Shown here: positions 30,810 through 39,432 of the stretch, piece by piece
How the letters are laid out: each line of letters opens with the position of its first letter
How positions within the stretch are numbered: position 1 is the stretch's first letter
Assembly (NCBI RefSeq): GCF_021608265.1
Contig: NZ_JAKIHP010000003.1
Coordinates: 372,001 to 436,000 of the forward strand
Reading direction: 5' to 3'
Length of the DNA stretch: 64,000 bases
DNA from: Flavobacterium wongokense
GTDB lineage: Bacteria > Bacteroidota > Bacteroidia > Flavobacteriales > Flavobacteriaceae
Program-made: the position numbers and the translations under genes
The notes under the pieces: generated by a model
What the model saw: the letters and a program-made list of their open reading frames with translations, nothing else
What the model was told of the DNA's origin: nothing
The model's database searches: none

Positions 30810-30833
30810 AAACCATTTGAATTGAATGAAAGG

Positions 30834-30871
30834 CAAATATAAAAAAGCTTCCCCATTAGGAGAAGCTTTCT
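30834..30871 (-). terminator. Terminator of the T9SS gene abutting a -7 element for the FkbM gene
   Basis: AAAGCTTC pairs with GAAGCTTT within 30843-30869, with a T-run on the minus strand, followed by TATATTTG (30834-30841). Only about three of 39 bases differ from the unit at 29940-29976. Confidence 0.65.
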
Positions 30872-30898
30872 TTCATTAAAAACGATTAACTAAACTAA

Positions 30899-32869
30899 CT
30901 AATTTTTAATTAACTTTTTCGTGTATAGTTTTCCGTCGTCAGAGGTAACATTTATGATATAGATGCCATTCGCATAACGACCAACATCGATTTGGGTTTT
31001 ATCTGTTTTCTCAATATTATACTCATCAACTATTTTTCCGTCAATCGTAACTACGCTCACCTTACCAAACTGACCGTCTTTCATTACAATTTGGGTCAGG
31101 CCATTTGTAGGATTGGGAATGATAGCAAAGTCGCGGCTCACTCTGATTAAGTTGACTGTTTCTTCTATGATTTTTGGCTGGTTTGCTGCCACAATCTGTG
31201 GTGCTCCTTTATAGACATAGTTTGATGTACAGCCTTCAGGATATGCCATAAACTGTGCTCCAGCAAGTGCTTCAAATCCCGGATTGAGTTCTACATAATT
31301 TTCGGCATGGTACACTACTCCATTCGACAATGCATTATCACCAACGGATACAATGTTCGCGGCCTTAATCCAATTCGATCGTTCCCGTTTCTTGACAACA
31401 GTAGAAGCTAAATTATTGACATCATCGGCAGGTGAAGCCAGCGATAATATAGGCTGGCAGCAATTATCAAAGGTTACATCGGGGCCAATGTTTGCAGAAT
31501 TATCGGATATCGTATAAACAAATGTTCCGGCCGGACAGTTGACATTGAAATTGGCATCAATCTGGAATTCAAAATTCCCGCTTGGATTTGCCCCCAACTG
31601 ACTCGGTAAAACGGTAAAACAGAATGTACTTGGCGTAAGTGTTGTTGGTGCATTAATGGTTCCGATGATGACATCATGCTGTATTATGTTTAATACAATC
31701 GAGCTTAATGTTGCATTAACCGGTGGTTGATAGGTACCACAAACCTGGATTGGTGTGTTACCCACTACATCGGGACAATCAATATTTGTTGGCTCTGTGT
31801 TAAGTGCTCCCAATTGTGGCGTGGCGCAAACGCTTCCGCAGATATTGTCAATATAAACTGTTCCAAAGTGTGCTGAAGGCTGGCAGTCACTTACGGTGAA
31901 TTCGATAGTTCCGGGTTGATTCAAGATTTCCCCAACATTCAATCGGGCACAAATCCAATCGGTGTAAAGAACCCTACGCCTGTCGCTAACATAAATAACA
32001 TTAAACAAACAGTTATCGGGATTTGCAATGATACAGATTTCGTCCACTACATTATTAAACTGATCCAACACACGAACCCTGAAAAAAGGCTGAATAGGCT
32101 GGCCATGTGCCGGTTTGTTATCCATTACCAACGAAAAATTAAAATCAATCGTAGACTGGTTTATGTTTGGAAAATATCGCGAAACCGTCGTTTGGTCAGA
32201 AGAACCTAAACCTGCTTCATTATTCAGTTTGATACATTTATTGCCTCCAAAAGAGGGAAAAATAGTTGGAACATTTACACCCAAACCGGCCAACGTTGGG
32301 TCATACTGTTGGTATCCCGGAGCTGTATTATCCAAATAGGTTATCGTGGCATTCATATCATTGACTGCCGGCGTAACCATATTGGTTGCCGTTTGCGAAG
32401 TTGGTGTCGCACACGAAAGGAAAAAAGCTTCTCCAGACGCGGGTTGCGGATGCGGATCAGACCAGAAGGAATATCCCGCGGTTCCGTTTTCAAAATCACC
32501 ATTAACACAGGTTTGTTGCAATGTTGGCGGAATTGGACGTGCAAAATAACTGTCCTTTTTATCCGGATTTTGGATAAAGAATAATTTCCTCAACTCCACA
32601 ATCTTGGTGTTGCGAATGGCGTTTTTAAGTTCAGAGTCCGTGAAATCTTCCTCGCTTTTCAAATGCTGGATTACCTCATCGGTAATTTCCTGGGATAATT
32701 CATAATCATTGAAATTATCGGCAATGAATTTGTTGACCTCAACCTCAATCTTAGCTGCATTTGAAATCCTACTGTTTTCAGAATTCAAATACTCATTAAT
32801 TTGTGCTGATATGATACCCGAATGAAAACAAATAGCACAAACTATCAGTGTTTTTAATACCTTGTTCAT
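30899..32869 (-). CDS. T9SS-secreted protein with type A sorting domain
   Basis: The 656-residue protein has a signal peptide (GIISAQ) and a helical pro-region of about 100 residues (IEVEVNKFIADNFNDYELSQ). Then comes a long Cys-containing extracellular region with FENGTAGYSFW and CNGD-like beta-sandwich segments. The C-terminal 75 residues are a T9SS type A sorting domain: FAIIPNPTNG, VVTIDGKIVDEY, YANGIYIINVTSDDG and KLIKN at the end. The tail is removed during export and the protein attached to the surface. It follows the repeat protein by one base, suggesting co-transcription. No enzyme motif is visible. Confidence 0.85.
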   Translation of the reverse strand: MNKVLKTLIVCAICFHSGIISAQINEYLNSENSRISNAAKIEVEVNKFIADNFNDYELSQEITDEVIQHLKSEEDFTDSELKNAIRNTKIVELRKLFFIQNPDKKDSYFARPIPPTLQQTCVNGDFENGTAGYSFWSDPHPQPASGEAFFLSCATPTSQTATNMVTPAVNDMNATITYLDNTAPGYQQYDPTLAGLGVNVPTIFPSFGGNKCIKLNNEAGLGSSDQTTVSRYFPNINQSTIDFNFSLVMDNKPAHGQPIQPFFRVRVLDQFNNVVDEICIIANPDNCLFNVIYVSDRRRVLYTDWICARLNVGEILNQPGTIEFTVSDCQPSAHFGTVYIDNICGSVCATPQLGALNTEPTNIDCPDVVGNTPIQVCGTYQPPVNATLSSIVLNIIQHDVIIGTINAPTTLTPSTFCFTVLPSQLGANPSGNFEFQIDANFNVNCPAGTFVYTISDNSANIGPDVTFDNCCQPILSLASPADDVNNLASTVVKKRERSNWIKAANIVSVGDNALSNGVVYHAENYVELNPGFEALAGAQFMAYPEGCTSNYVYKGAPQIVAANQPKIIEETVNLIRVSRDFAIIPNPTNGLTQIVMKDGQFGKVSVVTIDGKIVDEYNIEKTDKTQIDVGRYANGIYIINVTSDDGKLYTKKLIKN

Positions 32870-32870
32870 A

Positions 32871-35090
32871 TCAATCTTGATTAGCGGTTAATGCTTGTAT
32901 TTGCTTTTTTAATTCTAGTATATCTTTAGTATTTTGTTCAATTGCCTTATTTTGCTGGATAATGTATAATGTCAATTCTTCAATTTTAGCCATGTGTTTG
33001 GCCTGCATTTCTGCTAAATCCAATCCATTTTTAGATAAATCGGCAGCCGAATTGATTCCAGGTAAATGTTTGTGTGTATTGATATACTCCTCAACGTTTT
33101 TCAATGGCATCAAATCGTAATTTTTTTCAAAAACATAATCTGCCCAGTTTGCTGTACTTCTTAGCGCTACCTTAACTTTTTCAGTCAATATTCCGCCTTC
33201 TACAAACAATCTGTAATTTCCTGTGGTGTTTGGATAAGTCGCAGTTGAACCAATGTAAACTTTTCCGTTGGATTCACTGCTCGCACCATTAAACCAAAGG
33301 TTGCTGTTGTTCATATAAACAATTCTATTGCCACTGATTGTTGTAGCAGCATTGATGGTTCCGTTATCAGCATAGATGCTTTTATCTGTTGAACTCACCT
33401 GATAAGGTGTCGCAGCAGAACCGTTTCCTGTAACCGTTACATTTGTTCCGGCAACAACGCTGGTTGTTGGCATTGTGAAGGAACCTCCACCGTTAGAAAG
33501 TGTGATTGTATTTCCGGTCTGTGACAGTGTTTGAGGTGTTTGGGTTGGAAGCGTAAATGAACCTCCACCTTGCGAAAGCGTTACGGTGTTTCCGGTTTGT
33601 GAAAGCGTCTGAGGGATGTTTGCAGGAAGCGTCACGCTGTTTCCATTCGATATTGATAAAACGTTACCTGCCAATGCTAAAGATTGTCCGTCATTATCTG
33701 TAAATGTTGGTAATGTAAAAGAACCTCCATTGTTGGAAAGCGAAACCGTATTTCCGGTTTGTGTTAGTGTTTGTGATGGAAGTGTTACACTATTTCCATT
33801 TGAAATGGTTAACACATTTCCTGCCAATGTTAAAGACTGGCTATCAGTATCGTTGAAAGTTGGCAGTACTATGGAGCCACCTCCTTGAGAAAGCGTTACT
33901 GTGTTTCCAGACTGTGAAATGGTTTGTATCTGAGATGGTAAAGTAACCGGAGCACTTGCAACACCATTTACAGTAGTAATCAATTGGCGGCTTGGTGTAA
34001 TTGTGTTGGAAATCGAATTAACGATGTTTGCAGTATCTATAATATCATTTACATTACTGGTCATGATGTTGGCATTGGATGTCAATGTATTTGTTTCAAC
34101 AGCATTCGAAACTTTTTGCAAAACAACATCACCATTGGCATTCACGCTTAGGAATTTATTCCCCTGCTGAACGGTAACATTATTAAAACTACTCGTTAAA
34201 TTGGTAAATCTAAGCCCAGAGCTGCCATTTGCTCCTGATGCAACTTCCAACCTATTGTGTGGTGAAGATGTACCAATCCCAACATTACCTTCAACTAACA
34301 ATCCACTGTTAGGAGCAATTGCTCCCGGAGCTGAACCATTTGGGGTAAAACTTTTACCAATGACAACACCACCTTTTACATCGAGTTTGTTTGATGGAAT
34401 TATATTGTTCCCTAAGCCAATGCCCATATTACCGGTTCTGCCAATAAAAATTCTTTGGTCTCCGGTACCGTCGGCAATGATGATTGATTTATTAGTGTCG
34501 TTCCCAGCGAAAAAAGGAGTAGATGGGTTTCTGTCCACAGCTACCCTATTTCCAATAAATACATTATTGCTTGCGTGTTGCAGGTTAATGGCCGATTCTG
34601 TTCCCAGGAAAATATTGCTGTCTCCTGTTAATAAATTCCTTGGTGTAGCACTTCCGATAGAAACATTGCTGCTTCCGACGTTGAACAATAATGAACCATA
34701 ACCAACAGCCGTGTTATTGCTTCCATCTACATTTGCCTCTAAAGTCCTATGCCCGAAAGCAATATTCCTTGAACCTGTAATATTATTTACCAATGTCCTG
34801 GTTCCGTACGCGGAATTTAACTGTCCTTCTCTATTGGAGGCCAAAGATCCATTTCCTAAAGCGCAGTTAAAACCACCGGAAGAAAAACTCTGTACGCCAA
34901 TACCAATACCAATATTGCTATTGCCACTGTTTTCGCTAAGTGCATTTTTTCCGATTCCTAAGCTAAAGCTTCCTGTGTTTTCCGTTCCAGCATTGTCTCC
35001 TAAGAAGATGTTATCTGTTTGCGCGTTTGATGAAAAAGTAATTGCAAGAAGAGCTGCAATTGTAAAAAGGTAAGTAGTTTTCATTTTCAT
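32871..35090 (-). CDS. Exported YadA-head-like repeat protein with C-terminal coiled coil
   Basis: The 739-residue protein has a signal peptide (FSSNAQ). Residues 25-200 are repeats of the YadA-head style (NTGSFSLGIGKNALSENSG, NNTAVGYGSLLFNVGSSNV) that form a left-handed roll in trimeric adhesins. Residues about 330-580 hold repeats of QTGNTVTLSQGGGSFTLPT alternating with LAGNVLTISNGNSVTLPS. The C-terminus has WADYVFEKNYDLMPL, HKHLPGI and a coiled coil (MQAKHMAKIEELTLYIIQQN), like the ends of phage tail fibres and endosialidase-chaperone proteins. No T9SS tail is present. Probably a trimeric surface fibre; export route unclear. Confidence 0.8.
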   Translation of the reverse strand: MKMKTTYLFTIAALLAITFSSNAQTDNIFLGDNAGTENTGSFSLGIGKNALSENSGNSNIGIGIGVQSFSSGGFNCALGNGSLASNREGQLNSAYGTRTLVNNITGSRNIAFGHRTLEANVDGSNNTAVGYGSLLFNVGSSNVSIGSATPRNLLTGDSNIFLGTESAINLQHASNNVFIGNRVAVDRNPSTPFFAGNDTNKSIIIADGTGDQRIFIGRTGNMGIGLGNNIIPSNKLDVKGGVVIGKSFTPNGSAPGAIAPNSGLLVEGNVGIGTSSPHNRLEVASGANGSSGLRFTNLTSSFNNVTVQQGNKFLSVNANGDVVLQKVSNAVETNTLTSNANIMTSNVNDIIDTANIVNSISNTITPSRQLITTVNGVASAPVTLPSQIQTISQSGNTVTLSQGGGSIVLPTFNDTDSQSLTLAGNVLTISNGNSVTLPSQTLTQTGNTVSLSNNGGSFTLPTFTDNDGQSLALAGNVLSISNGNSVTLPANIPQTLSQTGNTVTLSQGGGSFTLPTQTPQTLSQTGNTITLSNGGGSFTMPTTSVVAGTNVTVTGNGSAATPYQVSSTDKSIYADNGTINAATTISGNRIVYMNNSNLWFNGASSESNGKVYIGSTATYPNTTGNYRLFVEGGILTEKVKVALRSTANWADYVFEKNYDLMPLKNVEEYINTHKHLPGINSAADLSKNGLDLAEMQAKHMAKIEELTLYIIQQNKAIEQNTKDILELKKQIQALTANQD

Positions 35091-35168
35091 AACAGAACAT
35101 TTAAAAATTAAAAAATCAATTAAAGACTCCTATAATTTTTTGATTTTTGTTCTGCTACTTTGACAAAT

Positions 35169-35202
35169 CAAATGTATATTGTTTTTTTATAAAAATCTAC
35201 AA
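35169..35202 (-). promoter_or_regulatory. Promoter of the YadA-head-like/T9SS gene pair
   Basis: On the minus strand TTG (35200-35202), a 23-base spacer, and TACATTTG (35169-35176) match the Bacteroidota consensus. The ATG is at 35090. Confidence 0.5.
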
Positions 35203-35329
35203 AATACATATATAATCGATGAAATACCAATTTTCACATTTTGCATAAGATATTATCCTACATTTTAAAATTCCCTTTACAGTAGCTTAACCCTTTATTT
35301 ACGGGAAACCGTAATTTCTGTAAACAAAA

Positions 35330-35354
35330 AACTCCTTGCCGAAAGCAAGGAGTT
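35330..35354 (-). terminator. Terminator of gltA
   Basis: AACTCCTTGC (35330-35339) pairs with GCAAGGAGTT (35345-35354). The minus-strand transcript ends in a T-run. Confidence 0.8.
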
Positions 35355-35381
35355 AAGTTTAAAATATTGAATCGTAAATAC

Positions 35382-36665
35382 TTATCTTTTATCCATTGAA
35401 ACAAAATCACGCAATGGGTAGCCTGTATAAATTTGCCTTGGCCTTCCGATTGGTTCTTTATTGATACGCATTTCCTTCCATTGTGCAATCCATCCAGGTA
35501 GACGCCCAATGGCAAACATAACGGTAAACATATCGGTTGGAATTCCTAAAGCACGGTAAATAATCCCTGAATAGAAATCAACATTTGGATATAATTTTCT
35601 TGATACGAAGTAGTCGTCAACCAAAGCTGCTTCTTCCAATTCTTTAGCAATCCTTAAAATTGGATCGTCTACGCCAAGGTTTTTCAAAACCTCATCTGCA
35701 GCTTTCTTAATAATCCTTGCTCTTGGATCAAAGTTTTTGTAAACCCTGTGACCAAATCCCATTAAACGGAATGGATCATCCTTATCTTTTGCTTTTGCCA
35801 TGTATTTGGCAGAATCTCCACCATCCTTTTGAATCGCTTCAAGCATTTCCAATACTGCCTGATTAGCTCCTCCGTGTAATGGTCCCCAAAGTGCTGAAAC
35901 ACCAGCCGAAATCGAAGCAAATAATCCTGCGTGGGAAGAACCAACGATTCTTACTGTTGATGTTGAACAGTTTTGTTCGTGGTCTGCGTGAAGGATAAAT
36001 AATTTATCCAAAGCATCGACTACAACCGGGTTTGAAGCGTAAGGTCCTGTTGGGAGTTTAAACATCAACTGCATGAAATTTTCAACATAACCAATAGTAT
36101 TGTCATAATAATTTAAAGGATATCCCATCATCTTTCTGTAAGTCCAGGTTGCAATTACAAGGAATTTACCCATGGTTTTGCAAATGGCTTCATACATCTC
36201 AGCGTCGTTTTCCACATTTACCACTTTCGGGTTGAAAGCTGTCAAGGCCGAAGTCAATGCAGACAATACTCCCATTGGATGTGCCGTTTTTGGGAAACCA
36301 TCAATGATGTTCTTCATTTCCTCGTTAACCAACGTATACTTCCTGATATCGGTTTCAAATTGTGTCAACTGCGTTTTTGTTGGCAGTTCACCAAAAATAA
36401 CCAGATAAGAGATTTCAAGGAAATTTCCTTTTTCGGCTAAATCTTCAATGGCATAACCTCTGTAACGAAGAATTCCTTCTTCACCGTCAAGGAAAGTGAT
36501 GTCACTTTTACAGGAACCCGAGTTCTTATAACCAGGATCAAGAGTGATTGCGCCGGTCAGAGCACGTAATTTGTCAATATCGATAGCTGCTTCATTTTCG
36601 CTTCCTACGATTACCGGAAACTCATATTTGTTGCCATCAAATTCTAATATTGCTGTTTTAGACAT
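35382..36665 (-). CDS. gltA: Citrate synthase
   Basis: The 427-residue type II citrate synthase condenses oxaloacetate with acetyl-CoA in the TCA cycle. Its N-terminal beta region (ILEFDGNKYEFPVIVGSENE) is typical of the hexameric bacterial form. Catalytic segments are GPLHGGANQAVLEML and MGFGHRVYKNFDPRA, with an Asp in NVDFYSGIIY. It is a single-gene unit: a -7 element TAATTTTG lies at 36708-36715, and a terminator follows the gene. The succinyl-CoA ligase gene sucC is 12 kb away. Confidence 0.96.
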   Translation of the reverse strand: MSKTAILEFDGNKYEFPVIVGSENEAAIDIDKLRALTGAITLDPGYKNSGSCKSDITFLDGEEGILRYRGYAIEDLAEKGNFLEISYLVIFGELPTKTQLTQFETDIRKYTLVNEEMKNIIDGFPKTAHPMGVLSALTSALTAFNPKVVNVENDAEMYEAICKTMGKFLVIATWTYRKMMGYPLNYYDNTIGYVENFMQLMFKLPTGPYASNPVVVDALDKLFILHADHEQNCSTSTVRIVGSSHAGLFASISAGVSALWGPLHGGANQAVLEMLEAIQKDGGDSAKYMAKAKDKDDPFRLMGFGHRVYKNFDPRARIIKKAADEVLKNLGVDDPILRIAKELEEAALVDDYFVSRKLYPNVDFYSGIIYRALGIPTDMFTVMFAIGRLPGWIAQWKEMRINKEPIGRPRQIYTGYPLRDFVSMDKR

Positions 36666-36707
36666 GATATAAAATGGGAATAAATCTTAATAAAATCATT
36701 AATTCGA

Positions 36708-36715
36708 CAAAATTA
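36708..36715 (-). promoter_or_regulatory. Candidate -7 element of gltA
   Basis: The minus strand reads TAATTTTG, 42 bases before the ATG. No clean -33 TTG was found. Confidence 0.35.
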
Positions 36716-36816
36716 ACGAATTGGGAACGAAATAAAAAAGAATTATGACAACGTTTTCGTTAATTATTTGATAAATATTGCAGGTCAACGCCTTCGCTAA
36801 TTTTAAGAATAAAAAA

Positions 36817-36841
36817 AACTCACGATGGCATGTCGTGAGTT
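36817..36841 (-). terminator. Terminator of the first LRR gene
   Basis: AACTCACGA (36817-36825) pairs with TCGTGAGTT (36833-36841), followed by eight Ts on the minus strand. Confidence 0.8.
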
Positions 36842-36862
36842 CTTCAATTTAAATTTACTAAC

Positions 36863-39304
36863 TTATTCTCTAACTATTTTCTTCACTCCCATTCCTTTAT
36901 CAGAAATGATTTTCAGGAAGTAAACCCCAACAGATTGATTTGAAATGTCAATTACTGCCTGATTTTCGTTGATTAAACTGGTTTGCAATAGTCGTCCCTG
37001 AACATCGTACAGCTGAACTGATTTAATCATATTGCTGCAATTGATGTTGACAGTTCCTTTACTTGGGTTTGGATAAATTGAAATTGATGCATCATCTTCT
37101 ACATCAGAATTGCTCAACGATCGGAAAGTGGTGTTTTCCAATGCGGTATCGACAGGGAAATTATAATCAAAATAGATGCTGGCTTTTTTGCTTACTGTAT
37201 TTCCTTCGACAAGGGTATTCTTGGTTTTCATTTTCAACAGGATGTTTCCATGGCCTCCTGAATGCAGGTTGATGTTTTGGAAGATGAACTCGGCAACATT
37301 CCCTGTAAGCCTTGCAGTAACGGGCGCAGAGCTATTCATTAGTTGCAATGAATTCAAATCAAACTGATTGACATCAATGACATCGCGAACGACAATATTT
37401 TCGGCATCCGCTGTTCCTGTATTTTCAAAATTAATAATGTAATGCAGGTAATTCCCAATTTGAGCAGGCGAAACAATGTCTCCTTCAATACAGGTAATAT
37501 CATTCGGGTCAAAAGCACCACTTACCGTTTGTTGAAACTGGAATGCGTTGTCTGATGGATTTTCATCGCCGTCAACCGGATCGACTGTTCCTGAAAAAAC
37601 CAAATGGTCACCAATATTTACAGCTGGTGAATCTGTTGGAGCATTCACATGCAACGCAATGTAAAAACTCCTGTTTTCAAAAGGTAGTAAATTAGTATAA
37701 TTATAATTTAGTGTACCAAACGATTGGGAAGTTGGAGGTACATCTGAAGAAACGAAATCCAAAACCGAATCATCGTAATTGAAGGTTACATTTCCTGACA
37801 GCGTTTGATTTCCCTTATTCTTGAATACTACTTTATAGTAGGCATTGAAACCCGGTCTTGCATTCCCTGCAGGAGCAACAACAACCTCAACATCAGGATG
37901 GATGCCATTCGCACTGAGGCAGAAGTCTTGGGTTACATTATTATTATTGGTATTGCCAAACGGAATCACTGCCGAAGCCGGAGTAAAGTTAAACCATGCC
38001 GGATTTTCTATGTTTGGCGTAATCGTGAAACTTCCGGTTAAGGCATAAAATATATAATTTCCATTGTTGCTTGTAAAACTTGCCCCTGAATTTGGTCCGT
38101 TGGTAATGCCTACTCTTATGTTCGGCTGGAAGATATCATTCGAATCACATCCGTTGTTATTTGCATCAAAGGTTACAGTTCCGTTAATGGTATTATGGTT
38201 TCCTCCTGGCTCAAATGAGCAATAGGAATTGCATACCGTGTTCACATAACCAAAAGAATTCAATTGCGTTTGAAGGCTCGCTATGTTTGACTCCTCAGTA
38301 CATATAAATCGAAGGTTGGGATTGCTTCCTGCAAAAGAGATGAAAACATTTTGTCCATTTTTTAGATTAATATATTCCACTGGATTATTAGAAAGGTAAA
38401 GATGATACAAAATGGGGTCACTGGATAAGTCAAGGTTTGTTATCAGAGTATCCATTATGTATAGGATTCCAATCCTGGAGCCATTGACATTAAACGCTGT
38501 TAAAGGATTACGGCTACAGTTAAGATCACTCATACCGTTATTATTTCCTAATAGTATTTCAGTCAAAAGATTGTTGCTGCAATTAACACTTATTAAAGAA
38601 TTCAGGTTTCTTAAATCTAAATTGGTAAGCTGGCCATTCTGACAAGTCAGATTCCTCAAATTTAAATTTCCTACTAAATTTAAGGAGGCTAAATTTGGAT
38701 TATCATAACAACTCAAAGTAGTCAATGCAGTCAAATTACCTGCATCTAAACTAGTAAGCTGATTGTTGCTACAATAAATGGTTTGCAGGCTGGCATCACC
38801 AATTACATTCAATGACGCAAGCTGATTAGCATTGCAGGATAAACTATATAGAACCGGTAAATTACTAACGTCTAAGCTGGTCAAAAAATTATTGCTACAG
38901 GTCAAACCCTGAAGCGCTGTCAAATTACTCACATCCAATGAAGTCAATCCATTTGCAAATACCGACAACGATTGCAGATTCGTATTGGCACTGACGTCAA
39001 GGCTGTTCAGGTTATTAGTATCGCAGTTTAATATCAAAAGATTGCTAAAAGCGGAAATTCCTGTAAGATCAGAGATATTGGAATTCGTTAACTGCAGTTG
39101 GGCAACTGTCAAAGCTTCCGATACCTGGATTTCGCCGTCATTGTCAGTATCAATCTTAATGGCAATTCCACCCGTATTTCGCGCAATCGAATTGATCGTA
39201 TCAGCCTGTAAAAGCTTTGCCTTAAAATTGGCGTCGGGAATGGTGACAATCTGTGCGTTGGCAACAGCTGTGAATAACGCTAAAATGTAAAATACTTTTT
39301 TCAT
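36863..39304 (-). CDS. T9SS-secreted leucine-rich-repeat protein with DUF7619-type domain (A)
   Basis: Start at ATG 39304 (MKKVFYILALFTAVANAQ) gives 813 residues with a clean signal peptide. Residues about 20-350 contain LRRs of the Bacteroidota secreted type (LTSLDVSNLTALQGLTCSNN, with N/L spacing of 21). An extracellular beta region follows, then FENTGTADAENIVVRDVIDV, a DUF7619-like (my recall) Ig-type domain. The T9SS type A tail contains ISIYPNPSKGTVNINC, VQLYDVQGRLLQTS and GVYFLKIISDKG. The C-terminal third is very similar to the gene at 39433-42504, showing tandem duplication. Probably surface adhesion or protein binding. Confidence 0.87.
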   Translation of the reverse strand: MKKVFYILALFTAVANAQIVTIPDANFKAKLLQADTINSIARNTGGIAIKIDTDNDGEIQVSEALTVAQLQLTNSNISDLTGISAFSNLLILNCDTNNLNSLDVSANTNLQSLSVFANGLTSLDVSNLTALQGLTCSNNFLTSLDVSNLPVLYSLSCNANQLASLNVIGDASLQTIYCSNNQLTSLDAGNLTALTTLSCYDNPNLASLNLVGNLNLRNLTCQNGQLTNLDLRNLNSLISVNCSNNLLTEILLGNNNGMSDLNCSRNPLTAFNVNGSRIGILYIMDTLITNLDLSSDPILYHLYLSNNPVEYINLKNGQNVFISFAGSNPNLRFICTEESNIASLQTQLNSFGYVNTVCNSYCSFEPGGNHNTINGTVTFDANNNGCDSNDIFQPNIRVGITNGPNSGASFTSNNGNYIFYALTGSFTITPNIENPAWFNFTPASAVIPFGNTNNNNVTQDFCLSANGIHPDVEVVVAPAGNARPGFNAYYKVVFKNKGNQTLSGNVTFNYDDSVLDFVSSDVPPTSQSFGTLNYNYTNLLPFENRSFYIALHVNAPTDSPAVNIGDHLVFSGTVDPVDGDENPSDNAFQFQQTVSGAFDPNDITCIEGDIVSPAQIGNYLHYIINFENTGTADAENIVVRDVIDVNQFDLNSLQLMNSSAPVTARLTGNVAEFIFQNINLHSGGHGNILLKMKTKNTLVEGNTVSKKASIYFDYNFPVDTALENTTFRSLSNSDVEDDASISIYPNPSKGTVNINCSNMIKSVQLYDVQGRLLQTSLINENQAVIDISNQSVGVYFLKIISDKGMGVKKIVRE

Positions 39305-39382
39305 GATTCGGTTTTGTTTTATTCCGCTTCGCTCCATACAGTTCGGCTGCGCCTCGGGTTGATTGACTTTGACATTTACCCC

Positions 39383-39411
39383 AAAACCTGCTTCATTGTG
39401 AAGCAGGTTTT
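39383..39411 (-). terminator. Terminator of the second LRR gene
   Basis: AAAACCTGCTTC (39383-39394) pairs perfectly with GAAGCAGGTTTT (39400-39411). The T-run is short. Confidence 0.7.
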
Positions 39412-39432
39412 AAGGACTAACCTTTAATAACT

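Noticed and set aside
34201..35073. Plus-strand open frames opposite the YadA-head-like gene
   Set aside because: Low-complexity repeats on the coding strand leave long shadows; Pro/Leu-rich products and no start signals.
39320..39360. GC-richer stretch before the first LRR gene (CCGCTTCGCTCC, CGGCTGCGCCTCGGG)
   Set aside because: It suggested a REP-like element, but no second copy or clear stem was found in the window.
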